A stretch of DNA of 64,000 nucleotides from Chryseobacterium pennae (GCF_003385515.1 NZ_QNVT01000032.1:24423-88422); one strand, 5' to 3'. Positions 32,682-42,147 are shown, counted from the first letter of the stretch. A program made the numbers and translations. The notes: generated from the sequence alone by a model not told the origin.

Positions 32682-35492
32682 GTGAAGAAAATTTTTACCT
32701 CTGTGTTGTTCTGTGCTTCTCTATTTTTCTATGCACAAACCGGAACTCTTTCCGGAAACATTAACGACGACGCTAAAATCGCCCTACCGGGAGCCAAAAT
32801 CTCCTTAAATCCGGGAAATATCTATACCACTTCCGATGAACATGGAAATTTTGTATTTCTGAATGTTCCACCTGGAAATTATACCATGAAAGTAGATTAT
32901 TTGGGCTACGGTATTCACCAATATAATGTTATTGTAGAGTCTGAAAAAAATACAAAACAAAATATTGTTTTCGATAAAAAGGAAACAAGTATTGCTGAAA
33001 TTGTAGTTTCCGGAGCTACCCTTAAAAACCAGGCAAGAGCCTTAAATAAGCAGAAGAACAACTCCAACATCACGAATGTGATCTCTGCTGACCAGATTGG
33101 ACGTTTTCCTGATGCCAATATCGGGGATGCCTTAAAACGTGTTCCCGGGATTACCATACAGAACGATCAGGGTGAAGCCAGAAACCTTATCATCAGAGGG
33201 CTTGCTCCCAACCTGAACTCTGTAACTTTAAACGGAGACAGGATTCCTTCCGCTGAGGGAGATAACCGTAATGTTCAGATGGACCTTATTCCTTCTGACA
33301 TGATTTCTACCATTGAAGTGAATAAAACCCTTACTCCGGATATGGATGCTGATGCTATCGGAGGTTCTGTAAACCTTATTACCAGAGCTTCTCCTAATGG
33401 ACAAAGGATTTCCGCAACATTGGCAGGAGGATACAACCCTATTCGTGAAAAAGGAAATTATACTGCGGGATTAGTATATGGAAACCGTTTCTTCAATAAA
33501 AAACTGGGAGCTGTACTCAGCTTTTCGTATAACAATAATAATTTTGGTTCAGACAATATAGAACCGGTATGGAGCCAGGCGAATGACCGGGCGCAAACTG
33601 CTTACGTAAGCAAAATGGGAGTTCGCCACTACAATGAACACCGCATCAGACATAGTTTCGATCTTAATATGGATTATGAATTCAATTCTAAGAATAAAAT
33701 CTATGCTTCTGCGATGTACAATTTCAGAAATGACAAAGAAACCCGTTTTGCCCTTGGATATAAAATAAAACCGGTGTACAATGCCTATGAGTCTGAAATT
33801 ATAGATTGGAAAGGCAGCATCACAAGACAGAATAAAGGAGGCGATGCCGATAATGACAATACCCGTCTTGAGAAACAAAAAGTTCAGAATTATGCTTTAA
33901 GAGGGGAACATTTATTGGGTTCTAAAGTAGATCTTGACTGGTCTATGAATTACGCTATAGCCAGCGAAGATAAACCTCATCAGCGCTATATTGAATTTGA
34001 GAACAGCAAAATGAACTTTTCTCCGGACCTTAGCGATCCAAGGAAGCCTATGTTCAATCTTCTTGCTGCTGATAATTTGGGAAGCTACAAACTAAGTGAC
34101 CTTTCTGATGCCAACAGCTTCACTCAGGAAAAGGAATTTGGAGCCAAAGTAAATGTACGTTTTCCTCTTTCTGTGATTGATGGTCAAAAAGGAAGACTTC
34201 GCACCGGTGCCCGCATACGTTTGAAAGAAAAGGAAAGAGAGAATGACTTTTATGCCTTCACTCCTACCTCCAACATGGGAAGCCTTCTGTCTGTACCTAC
34301 TTTATATCTTGACGGGCAGAATTTTCAACCGGGAAATTATGTTCCGGGAGCATTTGTTGATCCGGCATATTTAGGTGGATTAGACTTATTTAATCCTGCC
34401 TTATTCAATGGTAAATCGAAACCTTCAAAATTCCTGTCCAACAATTATAGTGCAAAAGAGCAGATTTATGCGGGATATATCCGTTGGGATCAGGATTTCA
34501 ATGATCAGCTTTCCATGATTGTTGGGGCTCGTGTAGAAACAACCAAGATTGACTATACAGGAAACTACGTTATGAACGAAAGTGATCTGGTTGGAAAAAT
34601 CAATAATACCAATACCTATACGAACGTACTTCCGAGCTTATCCTTCAAATATGTTCCGGTTCAGGATCTTGTTCTCCGTGCAGCATTTACCACTGCTCTG
34701 GCCCGCCCGAACTATTACTCACTGGTTCCTTATCTTAACGTTATTTCAGAGGATGAGATTGTTTCAGCGGGAAATCCTAACTTAAAGGCAACCTACGCTT
34801 ACAATTTCGACTTCATGGCAGAGAAATATTTTAAGTCAGTAGGAATTCTTTCCGGAGGTATTTTCTATAAAAACCTGAAAGACTTTATTTATACTTTTTC
34901 CCGAAGAAATTATACTACCAATGATTTTGCTACCGATTTTGCAGGACAATCCAATCCCATTCCTGCAGGAGAAAACAACTGGAAATTTACCCAGCAGCGC
35001 AACGGAGATAATGTAAGCATCTACGGTTTTGAAGTGGCTTTACAAAGACAACTAGATTTTATTCCGGGAGCATTCTGGAAAGGCATGGGAATCTATGTCA
35101 ATTACACCTATACCCACTCCAAAGCTAAAGGAATCACCAATGAAGAAGGTATTGAAAGAACAGATGTAGGTTTTCCAGGAGCTGCACCTCATATGTTCAA
35201 CGGATCGCTTTCCTGGGAAAACAAACGTTTCTCAGCAAGGGTTTCCATGAATTATGCCTCTCATTATATTGATGAGTTGGGTGGAAAGTCCTTTGATGAC
35301 CGTTATTATGATAAGCAGTTTTTCCTGGATGCCAATGCTTCCTACAAAATTACAAGTCAGCTAAGGTTTTTTGCGGAAGCCAATAATCTTACCAATCAGC
35401 CGTTAAGATATTATCAGGGAATCCCAAGCAGAACTGCACAGGCAGAATATTACAGACCACGATTTACCTTAGGTGTGAAATTCGATTTTTAG
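32682..35492 (+). CDS. TonB-dependent outer-membrane receptor, phytase-linked
   Basis: A 936-residue receptor, GTG start. Order: signal peptide (KKIFTSVLFCASLFFYAQ), CarboxypepD_reg-like domain (TGTLSGNINDDAKIALPGAKISL, residues about 20-105), plug (IGRFPDANIGDALKRVPGITIQNDQGEARNLIIRGL), then the 22-strand barrel ending GVKFDF. The plug block DADAIGGSVNLITR is typical of the TIGR01782 subfamily known from Xanthomonas and Caulobacter. The phytase gene starts four bases after the stop, so the receptor probably imports phytate or its breakdown products; no STN domain is present. Confidence 0.92.
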   Translation: MKKIFTSVLFCASLFFYAQTGTLSGNINDDAKIALPGAKISLNPGNIYTTSDEHGNFVFLNVPPGNYTMKVDYLGYGIHQYNVIVESEKNTKQNIVFDKKETSIAEIVVSGATLKNQARALNKQKNNSNITNVISADQIGRFPDANIGDALKRVPGITIQNDQGEARNLIIRGLAPNLNSVTLNGDRIPSAEGDNRNVQMDLIPSDMISTIEVNKTLTPDMDADAIGGSVNLITRASPNGQRISATLAGGYNPIREKGNYTAGLVYGNRFFNKKLGAVLSFSYNNNNFGSDNIEPVWSQANDRAQTAYVSKMGVRHYNEHRIRHSFDLNMDYEFNSKNKIYASAMYNFRNDKETRFALGYKIKPVYNAYESEIIDWKGSITRQNKGGDADNDNTRLEKQKVQNYALRGEHLLGSKVDLDWSMNYAIASEDKPHQRYIEFENSKMNFSPDLSDPRKPMFNLLAADNLGSYKLSDLSDANSFTQEKEFGAKVNVRFPLSVIDGQKGRLRTGARIRLKEKERENDFYAFTPTSNMGSLLSVPTLYLDGQNFQPGNYVPGAFVDPAYLGGLDLFNPALFNGKSKPSKFLSNNYSAKEQIYAGYIRWDQDFNDQLSMIVGARVETTKIDYTGNYVMNESDLVGKINNTNTYTNVLPSLSFKYVPVQDLVLRAAFTTALARPNYYSLVPYLNVISEDEIVSAGNPNLKATYAYNFDFMAEKYFKSVGILSGGIFYKNLKDFIYTFSRRNYTTNDFATDFAGQSNPIPAGENNWKFTQQRNGDNVSIYGFEVALQRQLDFIPGAFWKGMGIYVNYTYTHSKAKGITNEEGIERTDVGFPGAAPHMFNGSLSWENKRFSARVSMNYASHYIDELGGKSFDDRYYDKQFFLDANASYKITSQLRFFAEANNLTNQPLRYYQGIPSRTAQAEYYRPRFTLGVKFDF

Positions 35493-35496
35493 AAAC

Positions 35497-36537
35497 ATGA
35501 AAAAGATAACATATTATATAGCAGCACTTGCCATTTTTCCTTTGGTGATAGGCTGTAAAAGCCAGAATCAGTTAGGAGAGAAATTAAAACCAACCGTTAT
35601 TACAGAAACCGTGGTTCATGACACCGATGATCCGGCCATATGGATCAACCCTGATGATGCATCAAAAAGTATCATCATCGGAACAGATAAAGACACGGAT
35701 GGCGGGCTCTATGCCTTTGATCTTAATGGTAAAATCATCCACAAAGTCTCAGGACTTAAACGTCCTAATAACGTGGATATTGAATATGGTTTTGTTTTAA
35801 ATGGAAAAAAGACAGACATAGCAGCAGTTACCGAACGTGAAACCAATAAGGTTAAACTGTATTCTCTTCCTGAATTGAAGGAGGTTGGCGAAATTTCTGT
35901 ATTCGAAGGAGAAACAGAGCGGGGTCCAATGGGAATATCCATGTATAAAAATCCGGAAACAGGAGATATTTTTGTGATTGCAGGAAGGAAATCCGGACCT
36001 AAAGATGGTTATTTATGGCAATATAAGCTTTCGGAAAAAAATGGAAGCATCATCGGGGATGTTGTCCGCAAATTTGGAAAATACAGCGGTTTGAAAGAGA
36101 TAGAAAGCATTGCTGTGGATGATGAGCTGGGATATATTTATTATTCAGATGAACAGTTTGGAGTTCACCAATATTATGCAGATCCGGCAAAAGGAAATGA
36201 AGAACTTCTTGTTTTCGGGCAGGGTGATTTTACATCCGATGTAGAAGGGATCTCCATCTACCCTACTTCCAAAGGAAAAGGATATATTTTGGTATCTGAT
36301 CAGCAGAATGATTCTTTCAATGTATACCTGAGAGAAAATCCTGCAAAAGGAAGAATAGCAGCCATTCCGGTTTCTACGCTAGAAAGCGATGGTTCTGAAG
36401 TTACCCATGTTAATTTAGGGCCAAAATTTCCTAAAGGCGTTTTTGTAGCTATGAGCAATGGCAGGGTATTTCATTTGTATGACTGGAGGCTTATTGATGA
36501 AAGAATTCAAGCTGCTTTAAAAGCTCAGAAAAAGTAA
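35497..36537 (+). CDS. beta-propeller phytase
   Basis: A 346-residue lipoprotein (LAIFPLVIGCKSQ lipobox, Cys near residue 20). The rest is a six-bladed propeller: TVVHDTDDPAIWINPDDASKSIIIGTDKDTDGGLYAFDL, RPNNVDIEYG, then EIESIAVDDELGYIYYSDEQFGVHQYYADP and FTSDVEGISIYP. The Asp/Glu-rich blade loops bind calcium and phytate in this family. It releases phosphate from phytate at the cell surface. Co-transcribed with the upstream TonB receptor, so the two make a phytate-use unit. Confidence 0.92.
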   Translation: MKKITYYIAALAIFPLVIGCKSQNQLGEKLKPTVITETVVHDTDDPAIWINPDDASKSIIIGTDKDTDGGLYAFDLNGKIIHKVSGLKRPNNVDIEYGFVLNGKKTDIAAVTERETNKVKLYSLPELKEVGEISVFEGETERGPMGISMYKNPETGDIFVIAGRKSGPKDGYLWQYKLSEKNGSIIGDVVRKFGKYSGLKEIESIAVDDELGYIYYSDEQFGVHQYYADPAKGNEELLVFGQGDFTSDVEGISIYPTSKGKGYILVSDQQNDSFNVYLRENPAKGRIAAIPVSTLESDGSEVTHVNLGPKFPKGVFVAMSNGRVFHLYDWRLIDERIQAALKAQKK

Positions 36538-36599
36538 TTTTCAAACACAAACAACACAATGATTGATAGTTGTGAATATTTGCAGTTACAATAAAAATT

Positions 36600-36726
36600 T
36601 AAACCATTAAGATTTAATAAGAGTTTAAGGATAATTAAAAGTAGCTTTGCTTTAAGTGATGCTTATTTAAAACCGTAAGATTTTTCTCTTAGCAATTCTT
36701 ACTTTCTTCAAAATCTTAATGGTTTA
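36600..36726. repeat. 16-bp perfect inverted repeat element
   Basis: TAAACCATTAAGATTT (36600-36615) and AAATCTTAATGGTTTA (36711-36726) pair perfectly across 95 bases containing a GCTTTGCTTTAAG stretch. A shorter relative lies at 6508-6579. The element fills the gap between the convergent phytase and UvrA-like genes, and its right arm touches the stop codon of the latter. Confidence 0.6.
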
Positions 36727-36727
36727 T

Positions 36728-38977
36728 TTATTCAATATGTTTTCTCAGAAATTCTGCAGTATATGAAATCTTATTTTTCAATAATGCATCAGGCGTTCCT
36801 TCAAACAAAACTTTTCCACCAAATTTTCCGGCACCGGGACCAATATCAATGATCCAATCTGCCTGAGCAATGATGTCCAGATTGTGCTCAATAACAATTA
36901 ATGTATTATACTGGTCTACAAGATCACTAAAAAATGACAACAGTTTTTGGGTATCACTTGGATGTAAGCCGGTGCTTGGCTCATCCAGAACAATAATCTG
37001 ATGGGTATTCTTCAGTTCACGGGTTAGTTTCAAACGTTGTCTTTCACCACCTGAAAAGCTGTCCAGCCTTTGTCCCAGCATCAGATAATCCAGCCCCAGT
37101 TTTGCCAGCAGATCAAAGTTTTTTAAGATATTTTTATCTGTAAAAAAATGTTGAGCATCCAAAACCGTCATATTCATCACTTCTACGATAGTTTTCTGAT
37201 GATATTGATATTGCTGAACTTTCGGATCAAATCCTGAACCACCACACACTTCACAGGGCTGCTCAATATCATCCATAAAAGCTAAATCTATTTTTTCTAC
37301 TCCTAATCCTCTACAATTTCTACAGGCTCCTTCACTATTCCGGCTGAACAGCTTTTCGGAAACATGATTGGATTCCGCAAACAGTTTTCGTACTGTATCG
37401 GATATATTTAAATACGTCAGGAGATTAGATCGGGCACTTGCTGTAAATAAAGATTGATCTATCACTGTTAAATTCGGATAAAACAAGGGCAAAATATGGT
37501 TAATCAAGGTACTTTTTCCGGAACCTGCCACACCGGTAACAACAGTCATAATTCCTGTCGGGATATTTACACTGATATCTTTAAGGTTGTGCAGGCTGGC
37601 ATTCTTAATTTCAAGATAGCCATTAGCTTTTCTGAACTGGTTTTTTATAACTGGTTTTTCTTTAAAATAAGATCCTGTTTTTCCTTTAGATTTTCTTAAT
37701 CCTCCGAAGTCTCCTTCATAGATAACTTCTCCACCACTTTTTCCAGAGCCAGGCCCCATATCGATTACCCAGTCGGCCATTTTTATAATATCCGGATCAT
37801 GTTCTACCACCAAAACAGAGTTCCCTTTATCCTTAATCTGCTGAATAATGGCATTAATATTCTGCAGATCTTTTGGGTGAAGACCAATACTGGGTTCATC
37901 AAAGATATACAGTAAATCCACCAGACTGTTTCCGAGGTTCCTTACCATTTTTATCCTTTGGGATTCACCTCCGGAAAGAGAATTTGTGCTTCGGTCCAAT
38001 GTGAGATACTGCAGCCCTATATTAATGATATTCTGAAGTTTTGCAGAAAGCTCTTTAATTATGACTTCATAAGCTTCAGATTTCAGGCTTTGGATAAATT
38101 CCAACAGCTCATCAATAGAAAGTGCAGTACAGTCTGCTATATTTTTACCTTTGATCTTACAGCTCAGAATCTTTTCATTCAGCCGTTTTCCTTGGCATGA
38201 CGGGCAGGCTTTTGTGATGACAACATTACTCAAAGCATCCTTCCTTGTTATATTTTCTTTGGAATCTTTTTTAAGAAACGTTTTTTCAATCCGGGGAATA
38301 ATCCCTTCATATTTCACAGTTTTGCCCCAGTTTTTATCAGGGCATTTAGGTTTATGTTCAGGTTCATATAACAGGATATCCCACTCTTTAGCGGTAAAAT
38401 CCTTCAGCTTTTTATCATTATCAAAATAACCAGATTGTGTATATCTGGTTAAACGCCATCCGCCCGGTTGAAAGGTTGGAAACTTAATAGCACCTTCATT
38501 TAAAGACTTCGTCTGATCAATCAGGGTAGTAACATTTACTGTCTGTACAATCCCCAGACCTTCACATTCCGGACACATGCCCTGTGGATTATTGAATGAA
38601 AATACGTTGGAATATCCTACAAAAGGGTGTCCCATTCTTGAAAACAGCAGCCTCAGGGAAGCATATACATCGGCAGCCGTTCCCACTGTGGAACGTGCAT
38701 TTCCACCAAGTCTCTTCTGGTTGATGATAATGGGAACATTAAGATTTTCGATTTTATCTACATCCGGAATGCCGTAATGCTGCAAACGGTTTCTGATAAA
38801 ACTGTTCTGCGTTTCATTAATCTGACGCTGTGCCTCCGCTCCTATGGTCTCAAATACCAGGGATGATTTCCCTGATCCCGATACTCCCGTAAAAACTACG
38901 ATCTTATATTTTGGAATTTTTATGGAAATATTTTTGAGATTATTCTGTCTTGCATTAGTAATTTCTATGTTTTCCAT
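36728..38977 (-). CDS. UvrA-like ATPase, short form
   Basis: A 749-residue protein with two UvrA-type ABC modules: Walker A GVSGSGKSS near residue 31 and GVAGSGKST near 490; signatures LSGGESQRIK and FSGGERQRLK; Walker B IFDEPSIGLHP and VLDEPSTGLHP; and zinc-finger CxxC pairs (CPECEG, CPSCQG, CRNCRG, CEVCGG). At 749 residues it lacks the UvrB-binding region of the roughly 940-residue excision-repair UvrA. It belongs to the UvrA2/DrrC-like group, linked to drug resistance in actinomycetes. Divergent from a MarR regulator across a palindromic operator. Confidence 0.9.
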   Translation of the reverse strand: MENIEITNARQNNLKNISIKIPKYKIVVFTGVSGSGKSSLVFETIGAEAQRQINETQNSFIRNRLQHYGIPDVDKIENLNVPIIINQKRLGGNARSTVGTAADVYASLRLLFSRMGHPFVGYSNVFSFNNPQGMCPECEGLGIVQTVNVTTLIDQTKSLNEGAIKFPTFQPGGWRLTRYTQSGYFDNDKKLKDFTAKEWDILLYEPEHKPKCPDKNWGKTVKYEGIIPRIEKTFLKKDSKENITRKDALSNVVITKACPSCQGKRLNEKILSCKIKGKNIADCTALSIDELLEFIQSLKSEAYEVIIKELSAKLQNIINIGLQYLTLDRSTNSLSGGESQRIKMVRNLGNSLVDLLYIFDEPSIGLHPKDLQNINAIIQQIKDKGNSVLVVEHDPDIIKMADWVIDMGPGSGKSGGEVIYEGDFGGLRKSKGKTGSYFKEKPVIKNQFRKANGYLEIKNASLHNLKDISVNIPTGIMTVVTGVAGSGKSTLINHILPLFYPNLTVIDQSLFTASARSNLLTYLNISDTVRKLFAESNHVSEKLFSRNSEGACRNCRGLGVEKIDLAFMDDIEQPCEVCGGSGFDPKVQQYQYHQKTIVEVMNMTVLDAQHFFTDKNILKNFDLLAKLGLDYLMLGQRLDSFSGGERQRLKLTRELKNTHQIIVLDEPSTGLHPSDTQKLLSFFSDLVDQYNTLIVIEHNLDIIAQADWIIDIGPGAGKFGGKVLFEGTPDALLKNKISYTAEFLRKHIE

Positions 38978-38985
38978 TTTAAATT

Positions 38986-39016
38986 ATTAACTTTGTTAAT
39001 AGTTAACTAAGTTAAT
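38986..39016. promoter_or_regulatory. MarR-type operator between uvrA-like and marR genes
   Basis: ATTAACTTTGTTAA (38986-38999) and TTAACTAAGTTAAT (39003-39016) form a 14-bp inverted repeat, 13 of 14 paired, spacer TAG. The left arm contains TAACTTTG (38988-38995), a perfect -7 box for the marR gene, and the reverse strand of the right arm reads TAACTTAG, a near -7 box for the uvrA-like gene. One bound dimer would block both. Confidence 0.75.
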
Positions 39017-39029
39017 CAAAATTCATTCC

Positions 39030-39452
39030 ATGAAACCCACTGAAAAAAAATTTTTTGATACATTTACCGATTTCCAGTGTCTTATTCTCGCTCATATGAA
39101 CAGAGGAGATATTAATGGAATAACGGCTTCTCATTATAATATAATTGAATTTATTCTTCGTAAAAAAGGATCAACAGGAAAAGAGATCGCTACCGCTTTT
39201 AAAATTACTCCTGCAGCCGTTTCCAAGCAGTTGAAAACACTCATCAGCAATGGCTTTATTGTTCAAATTCAGGATGAAATGGACCGGAGAAAGTTCAATC
39301 TTTCAGCAACTGAAAAAGGCAGGTTTGTGGTTGAAAACTCTGAAACATTTCGAAAAAAAATCACACAGCAAGCTGCTACAATACTCAGTTCCGCTGAGCT
39401 TAAACATTTTAATGACCTGCTGGGCAAAATTTTGAAAGAAATTAAACTTTAA
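39030..39452 (+). CDS. MarR family transcriptional regulator
   Basis: A 140-residue winged-helix regulator: NGITASHYNIIEFILRKKGSTGKEIATAFKITPAAVSKQLKTLISNGFIVQIQDEMDRRKFNLSATEKGRFVVE, the standard MarR DNA-binding core with the DRRKFNL wing. It probably represses itself and the UvrA-like gene through the palindrome at 38986-39016. No Cys-based sensing is evident. Confidence 0.9.
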   Translation: MKPTEKKFFDTFTDFQCLILAHMNRGDINGITASHYNIIEFILRKKGSTGKEIATAFKITPAAVSKQLKTLISNGFIVQIQDEMDRRKFNLSATEKGRFVVENSETFRKKITQQAATILSSAELKHFNDLLGKILKEIKL

Positions 39453-39541
39453 TCTATCTGATTCCCTATAATTAATTTGTATTTTGGGGAAACACAAAAC
39501 GTTGTAACACCATAATCATTTAAAAAATTAATTTCGACTCT

Positions 39542-40303
39542 ATGAGTGAACTGATCAAAATTTTCCCGGCCTATGAAGATGTATTTTATGATGACCTGGA
39601 AAATCACAAAAAATATTTTCTCCCTATCTGTTCTTTTAATCTCCAACTTCTTGACTCTTCTAAAAATGAATGGCTTCATATTGTTTCTGTGAAGGAAATT
39701 TATGATGGCTGTGTAGGAGAAGAGCGACCTGAATATCATACCCAATTTACCAAAGAGGATATGCTTGGCTTTGATATTATTGAGGGTAAATACAAATTTG
39801 ATGCAGACTGGAATTACTTCCAAACCTCTACAGAAATCACTTCTGAACAATACGATCAGGAATTTTCTGAGCTGGACATTGAATATAATATGAATGAAGC
39901 CATGTACCAGCTGAAAAAAGCCTATTTCAACAAGCATGGAAAGCTTTACGACAAATACTCTTACAGACCAGGCCTTACTATTGAAGATATCCGCAGACTG
40001 GAAAGGTTACGCCAGCTAACGGTTGAAGATCTTGAAAAAGATGAAGATTCGGATTATATGGTGGAAAGAACAGAGCAAAAGTTGTATGGCATCTTTGAAG
40101 AACTTAATATTGAGAGAAGGAGCCTTGAAGACTCTGATTTTGGTGGTGAAAATCTTATGAACAAACCGACCCTGAACGGTAAATTATTAGATTATATCGC
40201 CTGTATCGAAGGATATGATTTTCAACAAAGTGCTGCCGATCAGATCTTTTTATTCCATGATGATTCCATTAAAAAAGCAGTAATCTGTTTTGAATACACC
40301 TAA
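39542..40303 (+). CDS. uncharacterised acidic protein
   Basis: A 253-residue, strongly acidic soluble protein with no signal peptide: KNEWLHIVSVKEIYDGCVGEERPEYHTQFTKEDMLGFDIIEGKYKFDADWNYFQTS, then a helical middle (RRLERLRQLTVEDLEKDEDSDYMVERTEQKLYGIFEELN). No family recognised. The 40319 gene starts 15 bases later, so the two are probably one operon. Confidence 0.7.
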   Translation: MSELIKIFPAYEDVFYDDLENHKKYFLPICSFNLQLLDSSKNEWLHIVSVKEIYDGCVGEERPEYHTQFTKEDMLGFDIIEGKYKFDADWNYFQTSTEITSEQYDQEFSELDIEYNMNEAMYQLKKAYFNKHGKLYDKYSYRPGLTIEDIRRLERLRQLTVEDLEKDEDSDYMVERTEQKLYGIFEELNIERRSLEDSDFGGENLMNKPTLNGKLLDYIACIEGYDFQQSAADQIFLFHDDSIKKAVICFEYT

Positions 40304-40318
40304 AATTTTTCTTTAAAA

Positions 40319-40597
40319 ATGTCAAAAAAATATACCGAATGCTCTCTCCACGGAAAGCAGGAAATAGGTTTGTTGTGTACCCATCTGGCTCATAGTCTTC
40401 TGGATAGAATTCCTGTAGGTTTTCATGAATTTGATGATGCAGATCTTGGCCGCCCTGATGCCTGGTGCGATCACTGTGCAGAAGCTGAGAATCAGATTAA
40501 AACAGATCAGGACCAGGAAGCCTGGTTCGTGAATTGTGACTATAAAATTCTTTGTTCAGCATGTTGGGATGAAGCTAAGGAATTGAATGCGAATTAG
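40319..40597 (+). CDS. small Cys-rich protein, putative zinc ribbon
   Basis: A 92-residue protein with paired Cys/His: CSLHGKQEIGLLCTH near the start, AWCDHCAEAE in the middle and NCDYKILCSACWDEAKE at the end, giving enough ligands for two zinc sites. Similar short proteins occur in many bacteria without known function. Co-transcribed with the 39542 gene. Confidence 0.72.
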   Translation: MSKKYTECSLHGKQEIGLLCTHLAHSLLDRIPVGFHEFDDADLGRPDAWCDHCAEAENQIKTDQDQEAWFVNCDYKILCSACWDEAKELNAN

Positions 40598-40818
40598 GTT
40601 GGAAACAGGAAGCCAGAAGTTGGGAGTTATTATTCTCTATCTCCTTCTGGTCATCTTTCACAAACTAAAGGAAACATAGGTTTTTAGAATTATTCATGAT
40701 TTTATTTGTGCATTCGTGGCGATTAAAAAACCTTTAGAGAATCTGTGTAATCAGTAACATCTGTGGGAGAATTTTCACATTCCAATTTATCTCAATTAAT
40801 TTTTAGCTTAAAAAACAA
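40598..40818. repeat. intergenic stretch made of dispersed repeats
   Basis: No gene. A reverse copy of the TTCCTG/CTTCC motif (GGAAACAGGAAGCCAGAAG) lies at about 40602-40620. TTTGTGCATTCGTGGC is at about 40707-40722. A doubled GAATCTGTGTAATC/ACATCTGTGGGAG motif lies at 40739-40770. These short sequences recur elsewhere in the window and look like mobile or relic intergenic elements. Confidence 0.5.
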
Positions 40819-41541
40819 CTATTTATACGTTTTAAACACTCTATCCCAGATGGATGTATAAAATCCAAAGTTTTTAGTTTCATCCAAATGATGCTGATTA
40901 TGGAATCTGGTGGTTCCTACAAAAAACTTATCAAAACTGGATGGAAAAAATTCCCGGTTTAAATGTCCTATGGTTCCCCAAATGAGATTGATCAGCAGGT
41001 AAATGGAAATGGAAACCGCAGAAAAGTCATAACAGACCAATAACACCAGCATCATCAATCCAAACCCTATGGTTTCAAAAGGATGAAGAACAAAAAGACT
41101 CAGATAATTGGTGCTTACATGCTCATGATGCTTTCCGTGAATCAGTTTATAAACAAAAGGTAAATGGGCAGCATAGTGGAAGAAATACATGCAGAGGTCC
41201 ATGAAAAGGAGTAATGCCATAACCTCAAGACCAATCCTCATTATTGATTGAGTGCTTCCCAGTTCAATCCAGCCGCTCTTCCATAAAAATACACCTATCA
41301 GCATGACAAGGCTATTACAGATAACGGTAAAAAGGCTGAGATAAAAATCGGATGCTGAAACAGGATGATCTTTCTCCTGCAAAGGACTTTTATGGCAGGT
41401 TTTATCTATGAAAAGATACAGTCCGATAGAAAATAAGTACAAAAGAACATTGCTGATCAGGCTAAACATGAGCCATTCCGGCCAGGAAAACTGCCAGAAT
41501 ATTTTTAAATAACCGGAAAGTACAGTTTCATTAAAATTCAT
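40819..41541 (-). CDS. sterol desaturase / fatty acid hydroxylase family protein
   Basis: A 240-residue membrane di-iron enzyme with four or five helices. The histidine clusters are FHYAAHLPFVYKLIHGKHHEH and FHNQHH, the HX3-4H and HX2-3HH pattern of the superfamily. The product could be a hydroxylated fatty acid or carotenoid; which cannot be told. The frame extends to a TTG at 41559, but ATG 41541 (MNFNETVLSGYL) is preferred. Confidence 0.87.
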   Translation of the reverse strand: MNFNETVLSGYLKIFWQFSWPEWLMFSLISNVLLYLFSIGLYLFIDKTCHKSPLQEKDHPVSASDFYLSLFTVICNSLVMLIGVFLWKSGWIELGSTQSIMRIGLEVMALLLFMDLCMYFFHYAAHLPFVYKLIHGKHHEHVSTNYLSLFVLHPFETIGFGLMMLVLLVCYDFSAVSISIYLLINLIWGTIGHLNREFFPSSFDKFFVGTTRFHNQHHLDETKNFGFYTSIWDRVFKTYK

Positions 41542-41677
41542 AAACTTGTTAACTTTCAACTTGAGACTATAAAAATATGAATTTTACCTTTAATATCAGC
41601 CTCCATCACTTATCTATTACGGATTTCCATAACAGGAATAATGTAATTTTTCACTTTCTTTGCGCAAAATTTTTAAA

Positions 41678-42070
41678 ATGAAGAAATTATTATTGATGTT
41701 GGCAATCACAAGTGCATCATTCATCTTTGCACAAGAAACTCCTAAGTACGTTTACGCGGAAATTGTTGGAACTTCCAAATTTATGAGTAAAAAAGTAACT
41801 GTTGAAATTGACTATGGTCAGGCTACAAGTTTCTGGGAAAGCAACAGAATGAAAAATCAGGATGGTTCTAATAAAGAATTTAACTCGATGGTGGATGCTA
41901 TGAATTATATGGGATCATTGGGATGGGATTTTGAACAGGCTTATGTTGTTACAACAGGCCAGCAAAATGTATATCACTGGCTAATGAGAAAAGAGTTTGC
42001 CAATCTTGATAATGATATTAAAGAAGAATTAAAGAAAAGTTTCCCTACAAAACGTGATTTAAAACAATAA
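41678..42070 (+). CDS. exported small protein, unknown
   Basis: A 130-residue protein with a signal peptide (KKLLLMLAITSASFIFAQ) and a small domain with YVYAEIVGTSKFMSKKVTVEIDYGQATSFW and MNYMGSLGWDFEQAYVVTTGQQNVYHWLMRKEF. The same MVDAMNYMGSLGW...HWLMRK pattern is common in Flavobacteriia proteins of unknown role. ATG 41678 is chosen over an upstream start because of the signal peptide. A terminator follows. Confidence 0.8.
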   Translation: MKKLLLMLAITSASFIFAQETPKYVYAEIVGTSKFMSKKVTVEIDYGQATSFWESNRMKNQDGSNKEFNSMVDAMNYMGSLGWDFEQAYVVTTGQQNVYHWLMRKEFANLDNDIKEELKKSFPTKRDLKQ

Positions 42071-42082
42071 TCTCAATAATAA

Positions 42083-42106
42083 AAAAAGCCCATTTAGGGC
42101 TTTTTT
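42083..42106 (+). terminator. rho-independent terminator
   Basis: AAAAAGCCC pairs with GGGCTTTTT (loop ATTTA), with a six-T run from 42101. It follows the exported protein by 12 bases. Confidence 0.8.
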
Positions 42107-42147
42107 ATATTAATAGTACTCCACTTGATCTACTGGTGGAAAACGAA

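Noticed and set aside
33549..33878. 109-codon minus frame in the TonB receptor gene
   Set aside because: Antisense to a conserved barrel-coding region.
36728..38977. Canonical UvrA excision repair protein
   Set aside because: At 749 residues it is about 200 short and lacks the UvrB-binding region; MarR control is unlike housekeeping uvrA.
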